NCBI GenBank assembly: GCA_963773685.1
Contig: CAVZBY010000009.1
Location: 62,001-126,000 of the forward strand
Origin: JALHVH01 sp963773685
GTDB taxonomy: Bacteria > Acidobacteriota > Aminicenantia > Aminicenantales > Saccharicenantaceae
Length of the DNA: 64,000 nucleotides
Direction of reading: 5' to 3'
A program made the position numbers and the translations under genes. Positions within the stretch are counted from its first letter, which is position 1. Each line of letters begins with the position of its first letter. The notes under the pieces are model-generated. The model worked only from the letters and a program-made list of their open reading frames with translations. It did not search any database and had not been told where the DNA came from. Positions 28,921-37,257 of the stretch are shown here, in pieces.

Positions 28921-29523
28921 TCAGGCCCCGTCCCGCTCTCCGGCCCTGAATCTTTCGAGCATCTCCCGGACGAGGCGGAGAGGGAGGCCGACGACATTGT
29001 CGTAATCGCCGACGAGCTCTTCCACGAAGGCGTCGTTGACCTCCTGGATGGCGTAGCTTCCGGCCTTGTCGACGTGGTCCTCCGTATCCAGGTAGCTTTC
29101 GACGGTCCTCTCGTCGAGGGGCCGGAAGCGGACGAAGCTCTCCTCGTATCCGGTAAGCATCCCCCCCTCTTCCATGCGGGTGAGGGCCACGCCGGTGATG
29201 ACCCGGTGCCGCCGCCCCGAGAGCTTCCTCAGCGTCGCCCGCGCCTCGTCCCGGTGAGCGGGCTTGCCGAAGATCTCGCCGTCCAGGCTGACGACCGTAT
29301 CGGCCGCGAGAATGATCGACCCCGGGTTCCGATCGCCGACGTCCCGAGCCTTGAGGATCGCCGCGGCGACGGCGAAGGCGACGGGGTCGGCCTTCCCCAC
29401 GGAGGACTCGTCGGCCAGGCTCGGCACGACGCGGAAGGCCGGGATGATCCTCGCCAGGAGCTCCCGCCTTCGGGGCGAAGCCGAGGCCAGAATGAGGTCT
29501 TCAGGACTTACGATCGGGGCCAT
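28921..29523 (-). CDS. maf: Maf-family nucleoside triphosphate pyrophosphatase
   Basis: 200-aa cytosolic enzyme that hydrolyses non-canonical or modified nucleoside triphosphates. Family motifs are LILASASPRRRELL at the N terminus, DESSVGKADP with AVAAAILKA, the catalytic stretch ILAADTVVSLDGEIFGKP, the RRHRVITGV motif, and DKAGSYAIQ. The start ATG 29523 directly follows a strong promoter with no room for a ribosome binding site, so the mRNA looks leaderless. In the upstream frame an earlier ATG exists but would lie within or above the promoter. It is convergent with the AddB-like gene. Confidence 0.93.
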   Translation of the reverse strand: MAPIVSPEDLILASASPRRRELLARIIPAFRVVPSLADESSVGKADPVAFAVAAAILKARDVGDRNPGSIILAADTVVSLDGEIFGKPAHRDEARATLRKLSGRRHRVITGVALTRMEEGGMLTGYEESFVRFRPLDERTVESYLDTEDHVDKAGSYAIQEVNDAFVEELVGDYDNVVGLPLRLVREMLERFRAGERDGA

Positions 29524-29529
29524 GCCGAG

Positions 29530-29558
29530 AATATAGGGGAGGGAGGCGCGACTGTCAA
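29530..29558 (-). promoter_or_regulatory. Consensus promoter placing the start at the ATG of maf (leaderless)
   Basis: Minus-strand TTGACA (29553-29558), 17-base spacer, TATATT (29530-29535). Only six bases separate the -10 element from ATG 29523, so transcription should begin at or next to the start codon. Confidence 0.65.
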
Positions 29559-29587
29559 TCGGCCCTCCCTGTCTCCCGGCCGGTAAC

Positions 29588-29616
29588 TGGACAAACGAGG
29601 CGAAGTTCAATAGAAT
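29588..29616 (+). promoter_or_regulatory. Promoter of the cytidylyltransferase operon
   Basis: TGGACA (29588-29593), 17-base spacer, TAGAAT (29611-29616), 32 bases before the GTG start at 29649. It is divergent from the maf promoter. Confidence 0.55.
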
Positions 29617-29648
29617 TGACGGGTTATCTTCGGCTTGGAGGACCCCGA

Positions 29649-30365
29649 GTGCAATGCCTGATCATCGCCGCCGGCAGGGGCAGCCGTCTGGCCGGCCGCG
29701 CGGAGAGCAAGCCCCTTCTCGAGATCGCGGGGCGCGCGCTCATCGACCGCGTCATCGGGGCAAGCGTTCAGGCGGGCATCCGGGACTATGTGGTCGTCAC
29801 CGGCTATGCCGGGGACCTCGTCGAGCGCCATCTGGAAAACCTGGCCCGCTCGGAAGGCCTTGTCATCAGGACCGTCCGTAACGACGAGTGGGAAAAGGAG
29901 AACGGGCTCTCCGTGTTCAAGGCCAGGGACCTCATCGGCGACCGATTCGTCCTGTCCATGTCCGACCACCTCTTCGATCCGGGGATCCTCCGCGACCTCG
30001 CCGGCCAGCCCGTCGGGGACGACGAAACCATCCTGGCGGTGGATTTCGACGTGCGCGGCAACGCCTATGTCGATCTCGACGACGTCACCAGAGTTAGCGT
30101 CGAGGCCGGGCGCATCGCCGCCATCGGGAAGGGCCTCGAGGATTATAACGCGTATGACACCGGGCTTTTCCTCGGGACGCCGGCGCTGTTCCGCGCCCTC
30201 GGGGAAAGCCAGGAGAAGGGAGACTTCACCCTCTCGGGCGGATTGAGGGTCCTGGCCGCGGCCGGGAAGGCCCGAGTCATGGACGTCGGCGGGCGTTTCT
30301 GGATCGACGTCGACGACGAGAAGGCCGCGGCCAAAGCGGAAGCCCGGCTCGGGGCCCGCGGCTGA
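29649..30365 (+). CDS. Sugar/inositol-phosphate nucleotidyltransferase (CTP-type, IPCT-like)
   Basis: 238-aa cytosolic nucleotidyltransferase. The catalytic signature AAGRGSRL lies at residues 7-14, with lysine 21 in the ESKPLLEI phrase. The metal-binding region is VLSMSDHLFD with Asp106. The length and MSDHLF phrase resemble inositol-1-phosphate cytidylyltransferases that feed CDP-alcohol phosphotransferases, but choline- or glycerol-phosphate could also be the substrate. The start is GTG 29649 with TTGGAGG eight bases upstream; an upstream in-frame ATG-equivalent at 29616 coincides with the -10 region. It heads a three-gene unit with a flippase-like protein and a CDP-alcohol phosphotransferase. 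Confidence 0.82.
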   Translation: MQCLIIAAGRGSRLAGRAESKPLLEIAGRALIDRVIGASVQAGIRDYVVVTGYAGDLVERHLENLARSEGLVIRTVRNDEWEKENGLSVFKARDLIGDRFVLSMSDHLFDPGILRDLAGQPVGDDETILAVDFDVRGNAYVDLDDVTRVSVEAGRIAAIGKGLEDYNAYDTGLFLGTPALFRALGESQEKGDFTLSGGLRVLAAAGKARVMDVGGRFWIDVDDEKAAAKAEARLGARG

Positions 30366-30386
30366 GGACGGGGGGAAGGAAACGCC

Positions 30387-31385
30387 ATGCGACTCAAGAT
30401 GCCCGGAAAGGGGGCCCGGTCGCTTCTTGTCGCCGCCGGCGTCGCCCTATTCATCTACCTCATCTGGCGGATCGGATTCGACGTTCTCCTGGCGAACATC
30501 TCTCGTTTCGGTTTCTGGTTCCTGGCGATCCTGGCGATCGGGGCCTTGTGGCTCGTCCTCCAGACGTGCGCCTGGAGCCTCATCCAAAATGCCTGCTCCA
30601 CGAAGGTGCCCTTCTTTTCCCTCTTGAAGATCAAGATCATCGGCGATGCGTTCAATGTCCTGCTCCCCTCGGCCAGCCTCGGAGGCGAGGCGATCCGGGC
30701 TTACCTGTTGAAAAGGGCCGTCCCGCTCAAAGAGGGCATCCCCGGGATCCTCTTCGATAAGACCGTCGAGTTCGTCGCGTCGACCGTCTTCCTCGCGTCC
30801 GGGCTCCTTCTGGGCTCCCTGTTCGTCCGTCTGCCGGAGGGGCTCCTCGCGCCGACCGTCATCTGCCTGGTTGTCACGACGGCCGGGATCGTCCTCCTTA
30901 TCATCTTCTCCGTCCAGGGCGTCTGCGCCACCCTGGCCAGGGTCGCGACGCGCTTTCCGCGGGTCCGGAAATGGGTCGAAAGCCGGAAGGAGCACCTCGA
31001 GGCCCTGGATGAGAACCTCCGCCTGCTCTACCGGAAGGGGCACCTCAAGACGGTCGCCGCGATCGCGCTCCATTTCCTGGCCCGGGCGGCCGGGTCCGTC
31101 GAGGTCTTCATCATTCTGAGAGTCCTGGGCGTCCCCGTCGGTCCGGCCCAGGCCGTTTTCATCTATTCGGTCATCGTCATCATCAATACCGTATTCTTCA
31201 TCCTGCCCGGGCAATGGGGGGTCACCGAGAGCGCGAGCGTCCTCCTGCTCCAGGCCCTGGGGCAGCCCGCCGCCATCGGTCTCAGCCTCGGGGTCATCCG
31301 GAGGATCCGGAAGCTCGTTTTCGTGGGGCTGGCGTTCGGCCTCTTTTTCGTTCATAATAGAGGCCGGGGGTTGCCCCGATCATAA
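30387..31385 (+). CDS. Flippase-like membrane protein (LPG-synthase TM / UPF0104 family)
   Basis: 332-aa integral membrane protein with about eight hydrophobic helices, matching the AglD/MprF transmembrane-domain family often found beside polyprenyl or phospholipid biosynthesis genes. The middle contains PSASLGGEAIRAYLLKRAVPLKEG, a typical family segment around residues 90-113. A second conserved-looking segment is FILPGQWGVTESASVLLLQALG. ATG 30387 has GAAGGAAA upstream. It sits between the cytidylyltransferase and the CDP-alcohol phosphotransferase, so it may move the lipid product, which is inference. Confidence 0.8.
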   Translation: MRLKMPGKGARSLLVAAGVALFIYLIWRIGFDVLLANISRFGFWFLAILAIGALWLVLQTCAWSLIQNACSTKVPFFSLLKIKIIGDAFNVLLPSASLGGEAIRAYLLKRAVPLKEGIPGILFDKTVEFVASTVFLASGLLLGSLFVRLPEGLLAPTVICLVVTTAGIVLLIIFSVQGVCATLARVATRFPRVRKWVESRKEHLEALDENLRLLYRKGHLKTVAAIALHFLARAAGSVEVFIILRVLGVPVGPAQAVFIYSVIVIINTVFFILPGQWGVTESASVLLLQALGQPAAIGLSLGVIRRIRKLVFVGLAFGLFFVHNRGRGLPRS

Positions 31386-31396
31386 GGAGTATTCAG

Positions 31397-32701
31397 GTGC
31401 GTGTCGATCAAGCTGTCGTTCTCATAGCCCCCGAGGGCCGTCCCGGGAAACGGATCCTGGGCCTCGATCCCCTCGAAAGGGTGCTCCTCACGGCCTCCCA
31501 GGCGGGAGTGACCGATTTCCTGCTGGTCGGCGCCGAGGGCGTCGACGGGGAGGCGATCTTGGCCTCCCTCTCGAGGGACAAGCGCTTCCAGGAGCGGGAT
31601 ATCCGGCCCGATTATGTCCCCCTGTCCGGGCTTGCCGAGCTCGGCCGCCGGGGGAGGATCGACGAGCGTTTCTGGCTGATGGAAGAGGCCCTGGTCTTCT
31701 CTCCTGAGATCCTGGAGAAGGTCCTGAGGGCTTCGGCCGGAGGGAGAACGGACCTGGCCGTGGTCAATCGCCGGGCCGCCGGCGAAGACGGAGAATACGC
31801 CGGCCTGGCGCTCCTTTCCGCGGACGCTCTCGACCGTCTCCCGGACGCTCTCCGCGCGCGGGGCGCCTCGACGGCGTTCCCGGACGGCGTCGTTCCCTCG
31901 ACCCGGCTGGCCGCGTTCGACGCCGGACCGGTTTTCTGCGAGACCGTATCCTCGAAGGAAGCGGCCCGGCGGGCCGGGCGCTATCTCATCGGGACCGCGC
32001 GGAAGCCGACCGACGGCTTTTTCTCGAAGAACTTCAACCGTTACGTCTCTACGTTCCTGACGCGCCAGCTGCTCAAGCTCGACGTGACGCCGATGCAGAT
32101 CAGCATCGTCGTGCTCGTCGTGGGGCTCCTGAGCGGCTGGTTCGAAGGGCGCGGCGGCTACCGTTACGCTCTCCTCGGCGCCCTGCTCTTCGAGCTGGCG
32201 TCCATCATCGACGGCTGCGACGGCGAGAACGCCCGGCTGACGTTCCGCGGCACGAAGTTCGGCGGGACGTTCGACATCACCGGCGACGCGGCCACTTTCG
32301 TCTTCTTCTTCATGAACCTCCCCATCGGCCTTTACAAGTCGACGCAGAACGACCTCTGGCTCGTCCTCGGCGCCGTTTCCTTCCTGTCGATGTTCCTGTT
32401 CTACCTTCAGGTGGGGAAGTACACCAAGAGGACCGGCATCGGCAACAACATCATCGCCATCGTCAAGGATATCGAGAAGAACGGCGGACAGCCCGGGTTC
32501 TCGGGCGTCTTGGACCGGCTCGCGGCGAAGATCGCTCCCGTCTACCGCCGGGACTTCTTCGCGACCTGGGCCTTCATCTTCATCGCCCTGGGCGGGGCGC
32601 AGGTCTTCATGCTGATCATCGCCGTCCTCAGCCCCCTCGAGACCTGGTACATGTTCTCGTACTCCCGGCGAAGGCTCCGCCAGGCCGACGCCGAAGCCTG
32701 A
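31397..32701 (+). CDS. CDP-alcohol phosphotransferase with degenerate N-terminal nucleotidyltransferase domain (DIPPS-like)
   Basis: 434-aa two-domain protein. Residues 1-190 align in pattern with the neighbouring nucleotidyltransferase but have lost its active site. The GxGxR loop is replaced by PEGRPGKRI, and the metal Asp region MSDHLF becomes MEEALVF (about 95-101). Residues 205-434 are a membrane phosphotransferase with the complete motif D275-G-x2-A-R-x8-G289-x3-D293-x3-D297 and several hydrophobic helices. Bifunctional archaeal and Thermotoga IPCT/DIPPS enzymes have this order. Here the first activity is likely supplied by the separate gene at 29649. The start is GTG 31397 behind AAGGAG. 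Product could be di-myo-inositol phosphate or an inositol-type phospholipid. Confidence 0.82.
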   Translation: MRVDQAVVLIAPEGRPGKRILGLDPLERVLLTASQAGVTDFLLVGAEGVDGEAILASLSRDKRFQERDIRPDYVPLSGLAELGRRGRIDERFWLMEEALVFSPEILEKVLRASAGGRTDLAVVNRRAAGEDGEYAGLALLSADALDRLPDALRARGASTAFPDGVVPSTRLAAFDAGPVFCETVSSKEAARRAGRYLIGTARKPTDGFFSKNFNRYVSTFLTRQLLKLDVTPMQISIVVLVVGLLSGWFEGRGGYRYALLGALLFELASIIDGCDGENARLTFRGTKFGGTFDITGDAATFVFFFMNLPIGLYKSTQNDLWLVLGAVSFLSMFLFYLQVGKYTKRTGIGNNIIAIVKDIEKNGGQPGFSGVLDRLAAKIAPVYRRDFFATWAFIFIALGGAQVFMLIIAVLSPLETWYMFSYSRRRLRQADAEA

Positions 32702-32718
32702 GCCCAAAATCCCCCCGG

Positions 32719-33034
32719 CCCCCCTTTATTAAAGGTTCTTCTGCAGATTCCGGGAGATCGTATGTTTCGTTTCTTTTTGTGCCTGGAGGATTTCCCGGCT
32801 CGGGGTGCGCCTTCCGTCGGCCGCGATTTGTCCCAGCGAGCCAAATCGCTTTCGCTTCGGGCTTCGCTCTCCTCAACCTGCGGTTGAGGAACCGTGCCCG
32901 CTCCGCCCTCAGACGACCTCCTCCAGGCATCACCCCTGCGCCATTGATAAGAAGGCACAAAAAGAAAGGCCATGAGCGGATATCCGCGGGGACGGGCCCC
33001 CATAATTGGCAGAAGAACCTTTTATAAAGGGGGG
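32719..33034. repeat. 316-bp non-coding element with 26-bp terminal inverted repeats (MITE-like)
   Basis: The left arm 32719-32744 and right arm 33009-33034 are inverted copies matching at 25 of 26 positions (left arm begins CCCCCCTTTATTAAAGG). A second inverted pair of 15 bases lies inside: TTTCTTTTTGTGCCT at 32770-32784 and its complement at 32953-32967. A small perfect hairpin, CCTCAACC / GGTTGAGG, sits at 32871-32889. No convincing ORF or transposase is inside. Clear target-site duplication was not found. It may be a non-autonomous mobile element or a transcribed structured repeat. It occupies almost all of the 364-bp gap 32702-33065. Confidence 0.6.
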
Positions 33035-33065
33035 ATCGGCTTCGCCCCTAATTGATAAAGGGGTG

Positions 33066-33977
33066 TCAGCGGCGGAAGGCTTCGCCCATGAACGCCAGCC
33101 CGTCTACGATCCCCGTGCGCCAATATTCCCAGGTATGGCCGCCGTTCCGGACGCGGAACTCGTGGGGGATGCCCCGGTCCCGGAGGGCGATGTGGAGGGC
33201 GCAGTTGCCCTTGCTCAGGAAGTCGTCGTCGCCGCAGTCGATATAATAATCGACCTTCTTCAGGGATGCCTCCGGGAGGGTCTTCACGAGGTCGAGGGGA
33301 TTATGCGCTCTGAGATGCGGCGTCAGGCGCCCCTCCCCGGCGAGCCCGGACCCGAGAACGGGGCCGAAGTAACGGTCGAAATCCGCCTGTTTCCGGCCGA
33401 CGAGCTCGTCGTCGGTCCAGATCCCGGCGCTGAAGGCGGCGCAGGCGGCGAAAAGATCGGGATGGCGGAAGGCATGGACCAGGGTCCCCCAGCCTCCCAT
33501 GGACAGGCCCGAGATCCCGCGGAACTCCCTCTTCGGCCGGGTCCGGTAGGTGGCGTCGATGAACGGGATGAGCTCCTGGACGAACATGTCCTCGAAGCGG
33601 ACCTTGCCCAGATGATCGTTGATGTACCAGGTGACCCCTCCGTCGGGCATGACGATGATCATCGGAGGGATCTTCCGCTCCGCGAGGGCCCGGTCGGCGA
33701 TCGGACCGATCTCGCCGTACTGGATCCATCCCGACTCGTCGTCGGTATAGCCGTGCAGGAGATAGACGACGGGGTAGCGGCGCTTCGCGACCTGGTAATC
33801 CGGCGGGAGATAGACGGCGTAGGCGACGTCCCGGCCGAGGACGGCGCTCTTCATGCTCAGGCCTTCGATGACCTGACCCTGGTTAACGCCCTGGCCTGCG
33901 GCGGGGAAAGCCGCGGCGAGCAGGAGAACAACCGATCCGGCGAACGCGAAGATGAGGGACCTCGGAGTATGGCTCAT
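33066..33977 (-). CDS. Secreted esterase (feruloyl-esterase/esterase-D-like)
   Basis: 303-aa alpha/beta hydrolase with a signal peptide (hydrophobic stretch ending at PAAGQG). The phrase RYPVVYLLHGYTDDESGW precedes the oxyanion region. The nucleophile elbow is GLSMGGWG, an acidic residue lies in YYIDCGDDDFL, and the catalytic histidine is in NGGHTWEYW. Start ATG 33977 has AAGGAGC six bases upstream; the frame extends further upstream but overlaps the promoter region. It shares a divergent promoter region with the M24 peptidase gene. Probable role is deacetylation or de-esterification of plant or microbial glycans outside the cell. Confidence 0.88.
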   Translation of the reverse strand: MSHTPRSLIFAFAGSVVLLLAAAFPAAGQGVNQGQVIEGLSMKSAVLGRDVAYAVYLPPDYQVAKRRYPVVYLLHGYTDDESGWIQYGEIGPIADRALAERKIPPMIIVMPDGGVTWYINDHLGKVRFEDMFVQELIPFIDATYRTRPKREFRGISGLSMGGWGTLVHAFRHPDLFAACAAFSAGIWTDDELVGRKQADFDRYFGPVLGSGLAGEGRLTPHLRAHNPLDLVKTLPEASLKKVDYYIDCGDDDFLSKGNCALHIALRDRGIPHEFRVRNGGHTWEYWRTGIVDGLAFMGEAFRR

Positions 33978-33997
33978 GGAAGCTCCTTGACATCGCC

Positions 33998-34027
33998 TAT
34001 ATATCCCATTCGGAAAACGGATGTCAA
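33998..34027 (-). promoter_or_regulatory. Promoter of the esterase gene
   Basis: Minus-strand TTGACA (34022-34027), 18-base spacer, TATATA (33998-34003), about 20 bases before ATG 33977. Confidence 0.6.
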
Positions 34028-34043
34028 TCCGCGCGAGAGACGT

Positions 34044-34072
34044 TTGAAATCGCGGCGGCTTTCCGTTAGGAT
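34044..34072 (+). promoter_or_regulatory. Promoter of the M24 peptidase operon
   Basis: TTGAAA (34044-34049), 17-base spacer, TAGGAT (34067-34072), 26 bases before ATG 34099. It is back to back with the esterase promoter. Confidence 0.6.
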
Positions 34073-34098
34073 ACAGGCGCTGCGAAAGGAGCCCGGAC

Positions 34099-35298
34099 AT
34101 GTCCCTTATCCGCGAAAAAGTCGCTCAAGCCGCGGGCCTGCTCGAGGAATTCGGCGTCGATTGCTGGATCACCTTCACCCGCGAGAGCGCGATCAACGGC
34201 GACCCGGTCCTGCCCTTCCTGGTCACGGCCGACCTCACCTGGCATTCGGCGCTCATCGTCGGGCGGGACGGGCGGACGCGGGCCATCGTCGGCCAGTACG
34301 ACAAGAAGATGGTCGAGGATACGGGGGCCTGGGACACGGTCGTCGGCTTCGTCACCGGCATCCGGGAACCTCTCCAGGAATACCTGAAGGAGATCGATCC
34401 CGGCCGGATCGCCGTCAATTATTCCGAGACGAGCGAGGCCTGCGACGGTCTGACCCACGGCATGTACCTGACCCTGCACCGCCTTCTTTCCGAGATCGGG
34501 ATGGCCGGCCGCCTCGAGTCCGCGGAGCGGATCATCTCCGCGCTCCGGGAGCGCAAGTCCGCGACGGAGATCGGCCATATCCGCGAGGCCATCCGGACGA
34601 CCGAGGATATCTTCCGGATGGTCGCCGGATACATCCGGCCGGGCCGGACGGAGAAAGAGATCGCCGCGTTCATGACGGCCGAGGTCGCGCGGCGCGGCCT
34701 CGTCGCCGGGTGGGACGCGGCGACGTGCCCGGCGGTCTTCACCGGGCCCGACACGGCCGGCGCCCATTATGTCCCGACCGACCGCAAGGTCGAGCCGGGC
34801 CACGTCCTGAACATGGATTTCGGCGTCAAGGTGAAGGCCTATGTCTCGGATATGCAGAGGACCTTCTACGTCCTCGAGCCCGGCGAGCGCGAGGCCCCCG
34901 CCGATGTCGCCCGGGGGTTCGCGGCCATCGTCGACGCCGTCGAGACCTCGCGGCGGGCGATGAAGCCCGGCGTCCCGGGGATCGAGATCGACGCCGTCGC
35001 CCGCAGGGTCCTCGCCGCCGCCGGATACGACGAGTTTCCCCACGCCCTCGGCCATCAGGTAGGCCGGTTCTCCCACGACGGGACCGCGCTCCTCGCGCCG
35101 AGCTGGGAGAAGTACGCCCGGAGGCCGTTCCAGCCCCTCGAGGAAGGGATGGTCTTCACCATAGAGCCCAGGCTGACGGTTCCCGGCCGGGGCGTCGTGA
35201 CGATCGAGGAGATGGTCGTCGTGACGAAGGAGGGGGCCGCCTGGCTGTCCACTCCTCAGAAAACGATCTGGCTCGTCGACGCAAAGGAGGCGCTGTGA
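34099..35298 (+). CDS. M24-family aminopeptidase P / Xaa-Pro dipeptidase-like enzyme
   Basis: 399-aa cytosolic metallopeptidase of the pita-bread fold. The N-terminal creatinase-like domain occupies about residues 1-150. The two-metal site ligands are visible: two Asp in NMDFGVKVKAYVSDMQ, His in HALGHQVGRFSHDG, Glu in FTIEPRL and Glu in TIEEMVVVT. It would cleave N-terminal residues before proline. Start ATG 34099 has AAAGGAG eight bases upstream. Its stop overlaps a possible GTG start of the aldehyde oxidoreductase gene, so the two genes may be co-translated, an unexplained pairing. Confidence 0.9.
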   Translation: MSLIREKVAQAAGLLEEFGVDCWITFTRESAINGDPVLPFLVTADLTWHSALIVGRDGRTRAIVGQYDKKMVEDTGAWDTVVGFVTGIREPLQEYLKEIDPGRIAVNYSETSEACDGLTHGMYLTLHRLLSEIGMAGRLESAERIISALRERKSATEIGHIREAIRTTEDIFRMVAGYIRPGRTEKEIAAFMTAEVARRGLVAGWDAATCPAVFTGPDTAGAHYVPTDRKVEPGHVLNMDFGVKVKAYVSDMQRTFYVLEPGEREAPADVARGFAAIVDAVETSRRAMKPGVPGIEIDAVARRVLAAAGYDEFPHALGHQVGRFSHDGTALLAPSWEKYARRPFQPLEEGMVFTIEPRLTVPGRGVVTIEEMVVVTKEGAAWLSTPQKTIWLVDAKEAL

Positions 35299-35300
35299 GC

Positions 35301-37250
35301 ATGACCGGTTACAAGGGCAGGATCGCCCACGTCGATCTCTCGGGGCGGTCGGCCCGCGTCGAAGACGCGGATCCCTCGCTCTACCGTGACTATGTCGGGG
35401 GCCGCGGCGTCCAGGCCCGCCTCCTCTATGACCATCTGAAACGGGTCGGACCGATCGCCGACCCGCTCGGCCCCGCGAACCGGATCATCCTCGGTTCGGC
35501 CGCCCCGAACGACACCCTCGTCCCCACGGCCGGGCGCGGATCGTGCTCCTTCGTCGGGACCATGACCCGGTCTCCGGAGCCCGTGTCCTGGGTGCCCGGG
35601 CACGAGCCGGTCCACGGCCTCGTCTCCCATTCGAGCTGCGGCGGGCTCTTCCCGAACATGCTCAAGCGGGCGGGCATCGATCATCTGGTCATCGACGGCG
35701 CCGCGGACGCTCCGGTCCGGATCCTGGTCGCCGAAGGCCGGGTCACGGTCCTGCCGGCCGAGGACGGATTGTTCGAGACCGTCGGCGGCAGGCGCGTGGT
35801 CAGACCCGCATCGGCGATCACCGACCTCCTGACCTCGCTCCATCCCGGATCCTCGACCGTGTGCCTGGGCCCCGGGGGCTGGAACAAAGCGGCCTTCGCC
35901 TGCCTGACGGCCGATCATCACCGGAATTTCGGGCGGGGCGGCGCGGGCGCGGTCTTCGGCTCGAAGAACCTCGTCGCCGTCACGGCTTTCGGACGCGAGG
36001 CCGTTGCTTATCACGATGCCGCGAGGTTCCAGGCCTTGGGCAAAGAGCTGGACGCCCTGGTCAAGGGCCATGTCGCGGACCCCGGACGGACGGCTTCCTT
36101 CCGGCCGGTGACCGGTACGACCTGGTGGCTGGACCGGGCGTTCAACGGGGGATATATGGGCAAGCAGGGCGGGTTCCTGCCCTGGCATAACTTCGATGAG
36201 GGCTCTTTCGACGCTGCGGATTATGCCCGCGTTTCCACGGGCGCCTTCCTGGATATCTCCGGGAAGCATTCGGTCTGCAACCGCTGCCGTCACGTCATGT
36301 GCACCCGGACCGCCGCGGTCGCCGCGGAAGGGCCTTATAAGGGCAGCGGGGTCCGCCCCGAGTTCGAGACCATCGCCCTCTGGATCAACTGCGGCATCCT
36401 GGACAGGGATGCCATATTCCATATGAACCTCCTCTGCAACGAGCTCGGCATCGATACCATGACCCTGGGAAGCGTCATGGCCGGGGCCATGGAGCTCGCC
36501 GAGAAGGGCTATCTCAAGTCCTTCGCGAACGCTCCCGCCTTCGGGAGCGCTTCGGACATGATCCGGACGCTCCGGTCCATCGCCTACCGTTCCGACGGCC
36601 TCGGGGCCCTGCTGGGCGAATACTCCGATCGCGTTATCGCCGGAGTCGGGGCCGGATTCCCGGGCGGGGAGCTTCCCGCGATCGCCCGGTGCGTGACGAC
36701 CGCCTTCGGCGGCCTCGGGTATGCCGGGATCGAGCCGAAGGCCTTCCCCGGGATGTTCGCCGCCTACAATACTTCGAACCGGGGACGGGGAGACCACACG
36801 TACGCGTGGACCATCCAGGCCGAGGAAGGCGGGCTCGAGGGAGCGGAGGACCTCGCGGCCTACGTCGCCGCCGGGCAGGAAGGGAAGGCCCTCGTGGATT
36901 CTCTCGGCCTGTGCGACTTCTTCACGGCCGACGTCGTCTCCGACCCCTTCCTTTCGCTGTTCAACGCCCTGACGGGCTTCGGCCATTCGTCCGATTCCCT
37001 CAAGGCCTGCGGCCGGAGGATCTACGCCGTCGAGCGCCGGGCCAACAATATCCAGGGCCGCCGGCGCGCTTATGACGCTTATGTGCCTCCCAAGCTCACC
37101 GTCCCGATGAGCCGCGGACCGCTGGCCGGAAGAGCGGTGGACCCGGCAAAGCATGCGGCCGTCCTGGACGCCTATTACCGGGCTCAGGGCTGGACGGCGG
37201 ACGGCGTCGTCGACCCCGAGGAGCTCGGGAAGCCGGGCGCAAAGCCCTGA
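35301..37250 (+). CDS. Aldehyde:ferredoxin oxidoreductase family (tungsten/molybdenum bis-pterin) protein
   Basis: 649-aa cytosolic enzyme oxidising aldehydes to acids with ferredoxin. The N terminus, GYKGRIAHVDLSGRSARVED, and YVGGRGVQARLLYD are typical. Pterin-site-like phrases AFACLTADHHRNFGRGGAGAV and TSNRGRGDHTYAW are present. The cluster ligands are Cys326, Cys329 and Cys334 (C-x2-C-x4-C) plus Cys538 in LGLCDFF. The classic spacing is C-x2-C-x3-C, so one residue is inserted. ATG 35301 was chosen; GTG 35295, four bases after AGGAGG and overlapping the upstream stop, is equally possible. Length is slightly above the usual 600-620 aa. Aldehyde substrate is unknown. Confidence 0.88.
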   Translation: MTGYKGRIAHVDLSGRSARVEDADPSLYRDYVGGRGVQARLLYDHLKRVGPIADPLGPANRIILGSAAPNDTLVPTAGRGSCSFVGTMTRSPEPVSWVPGHEPVHGLVSHSSCGGLFPNMLKRAGIDHLVIDGAADAPVRILVAEGRVTVLPAEDGLFETVGGRRVVRPASAITDLLTSLHPGSSTVCLGPGGWNKAAFACLTADHHRNFGRGGAGAVFGSKNLVAVTAFGREAVAYHDAARFQALGKELDALVKGHVADPGRTASFRPVTGTTWWLDRAFNGGYMGKQGGFLPWHNFDEGSFDAADYARVSTGAFLDISGKHSVCNRCRHVMCTRTAAVAAEGPYKGSGVRPEFETIALWINCGILDRDAIFHMNLLCNELGIDTMTLGSVMAGAMELAEKGYLKSFANAPAFGSASDMIRTLRSIAYRSDGLGALLGEYSDRVIAGVGAGFPGGELPAIARCVTTAFGGLGYAGIEPKAFPGMFAAYNTSNRGRGDHTYAWTIQAEEGGLEGAEDLAAYVAAGQEGKALVDSLGLCDFFTADVVSDPFLSLFNALTGFGHSSDSLKACGRRIYAVERRANNIQGRRRAYDAYVPPKLTVPMSRGPLAGRAVDPAKHAAVLDAYYRAQGWTADGVVDPEELGKPGAKP

Positions 37251-37257
37251 GGGAAAC

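Noticed and set aside
32719..33034. Complete insertion sequence
   Set aside because: No transposase frame or motif and no target duplication; only inverted ends are present.
33006..35300. Upstream extension of the aldehyde oxidoreductase frame
   Set aside because: It is open by chance across the esterase and M24 peptidase genes; the family N terminus begins at 35301.
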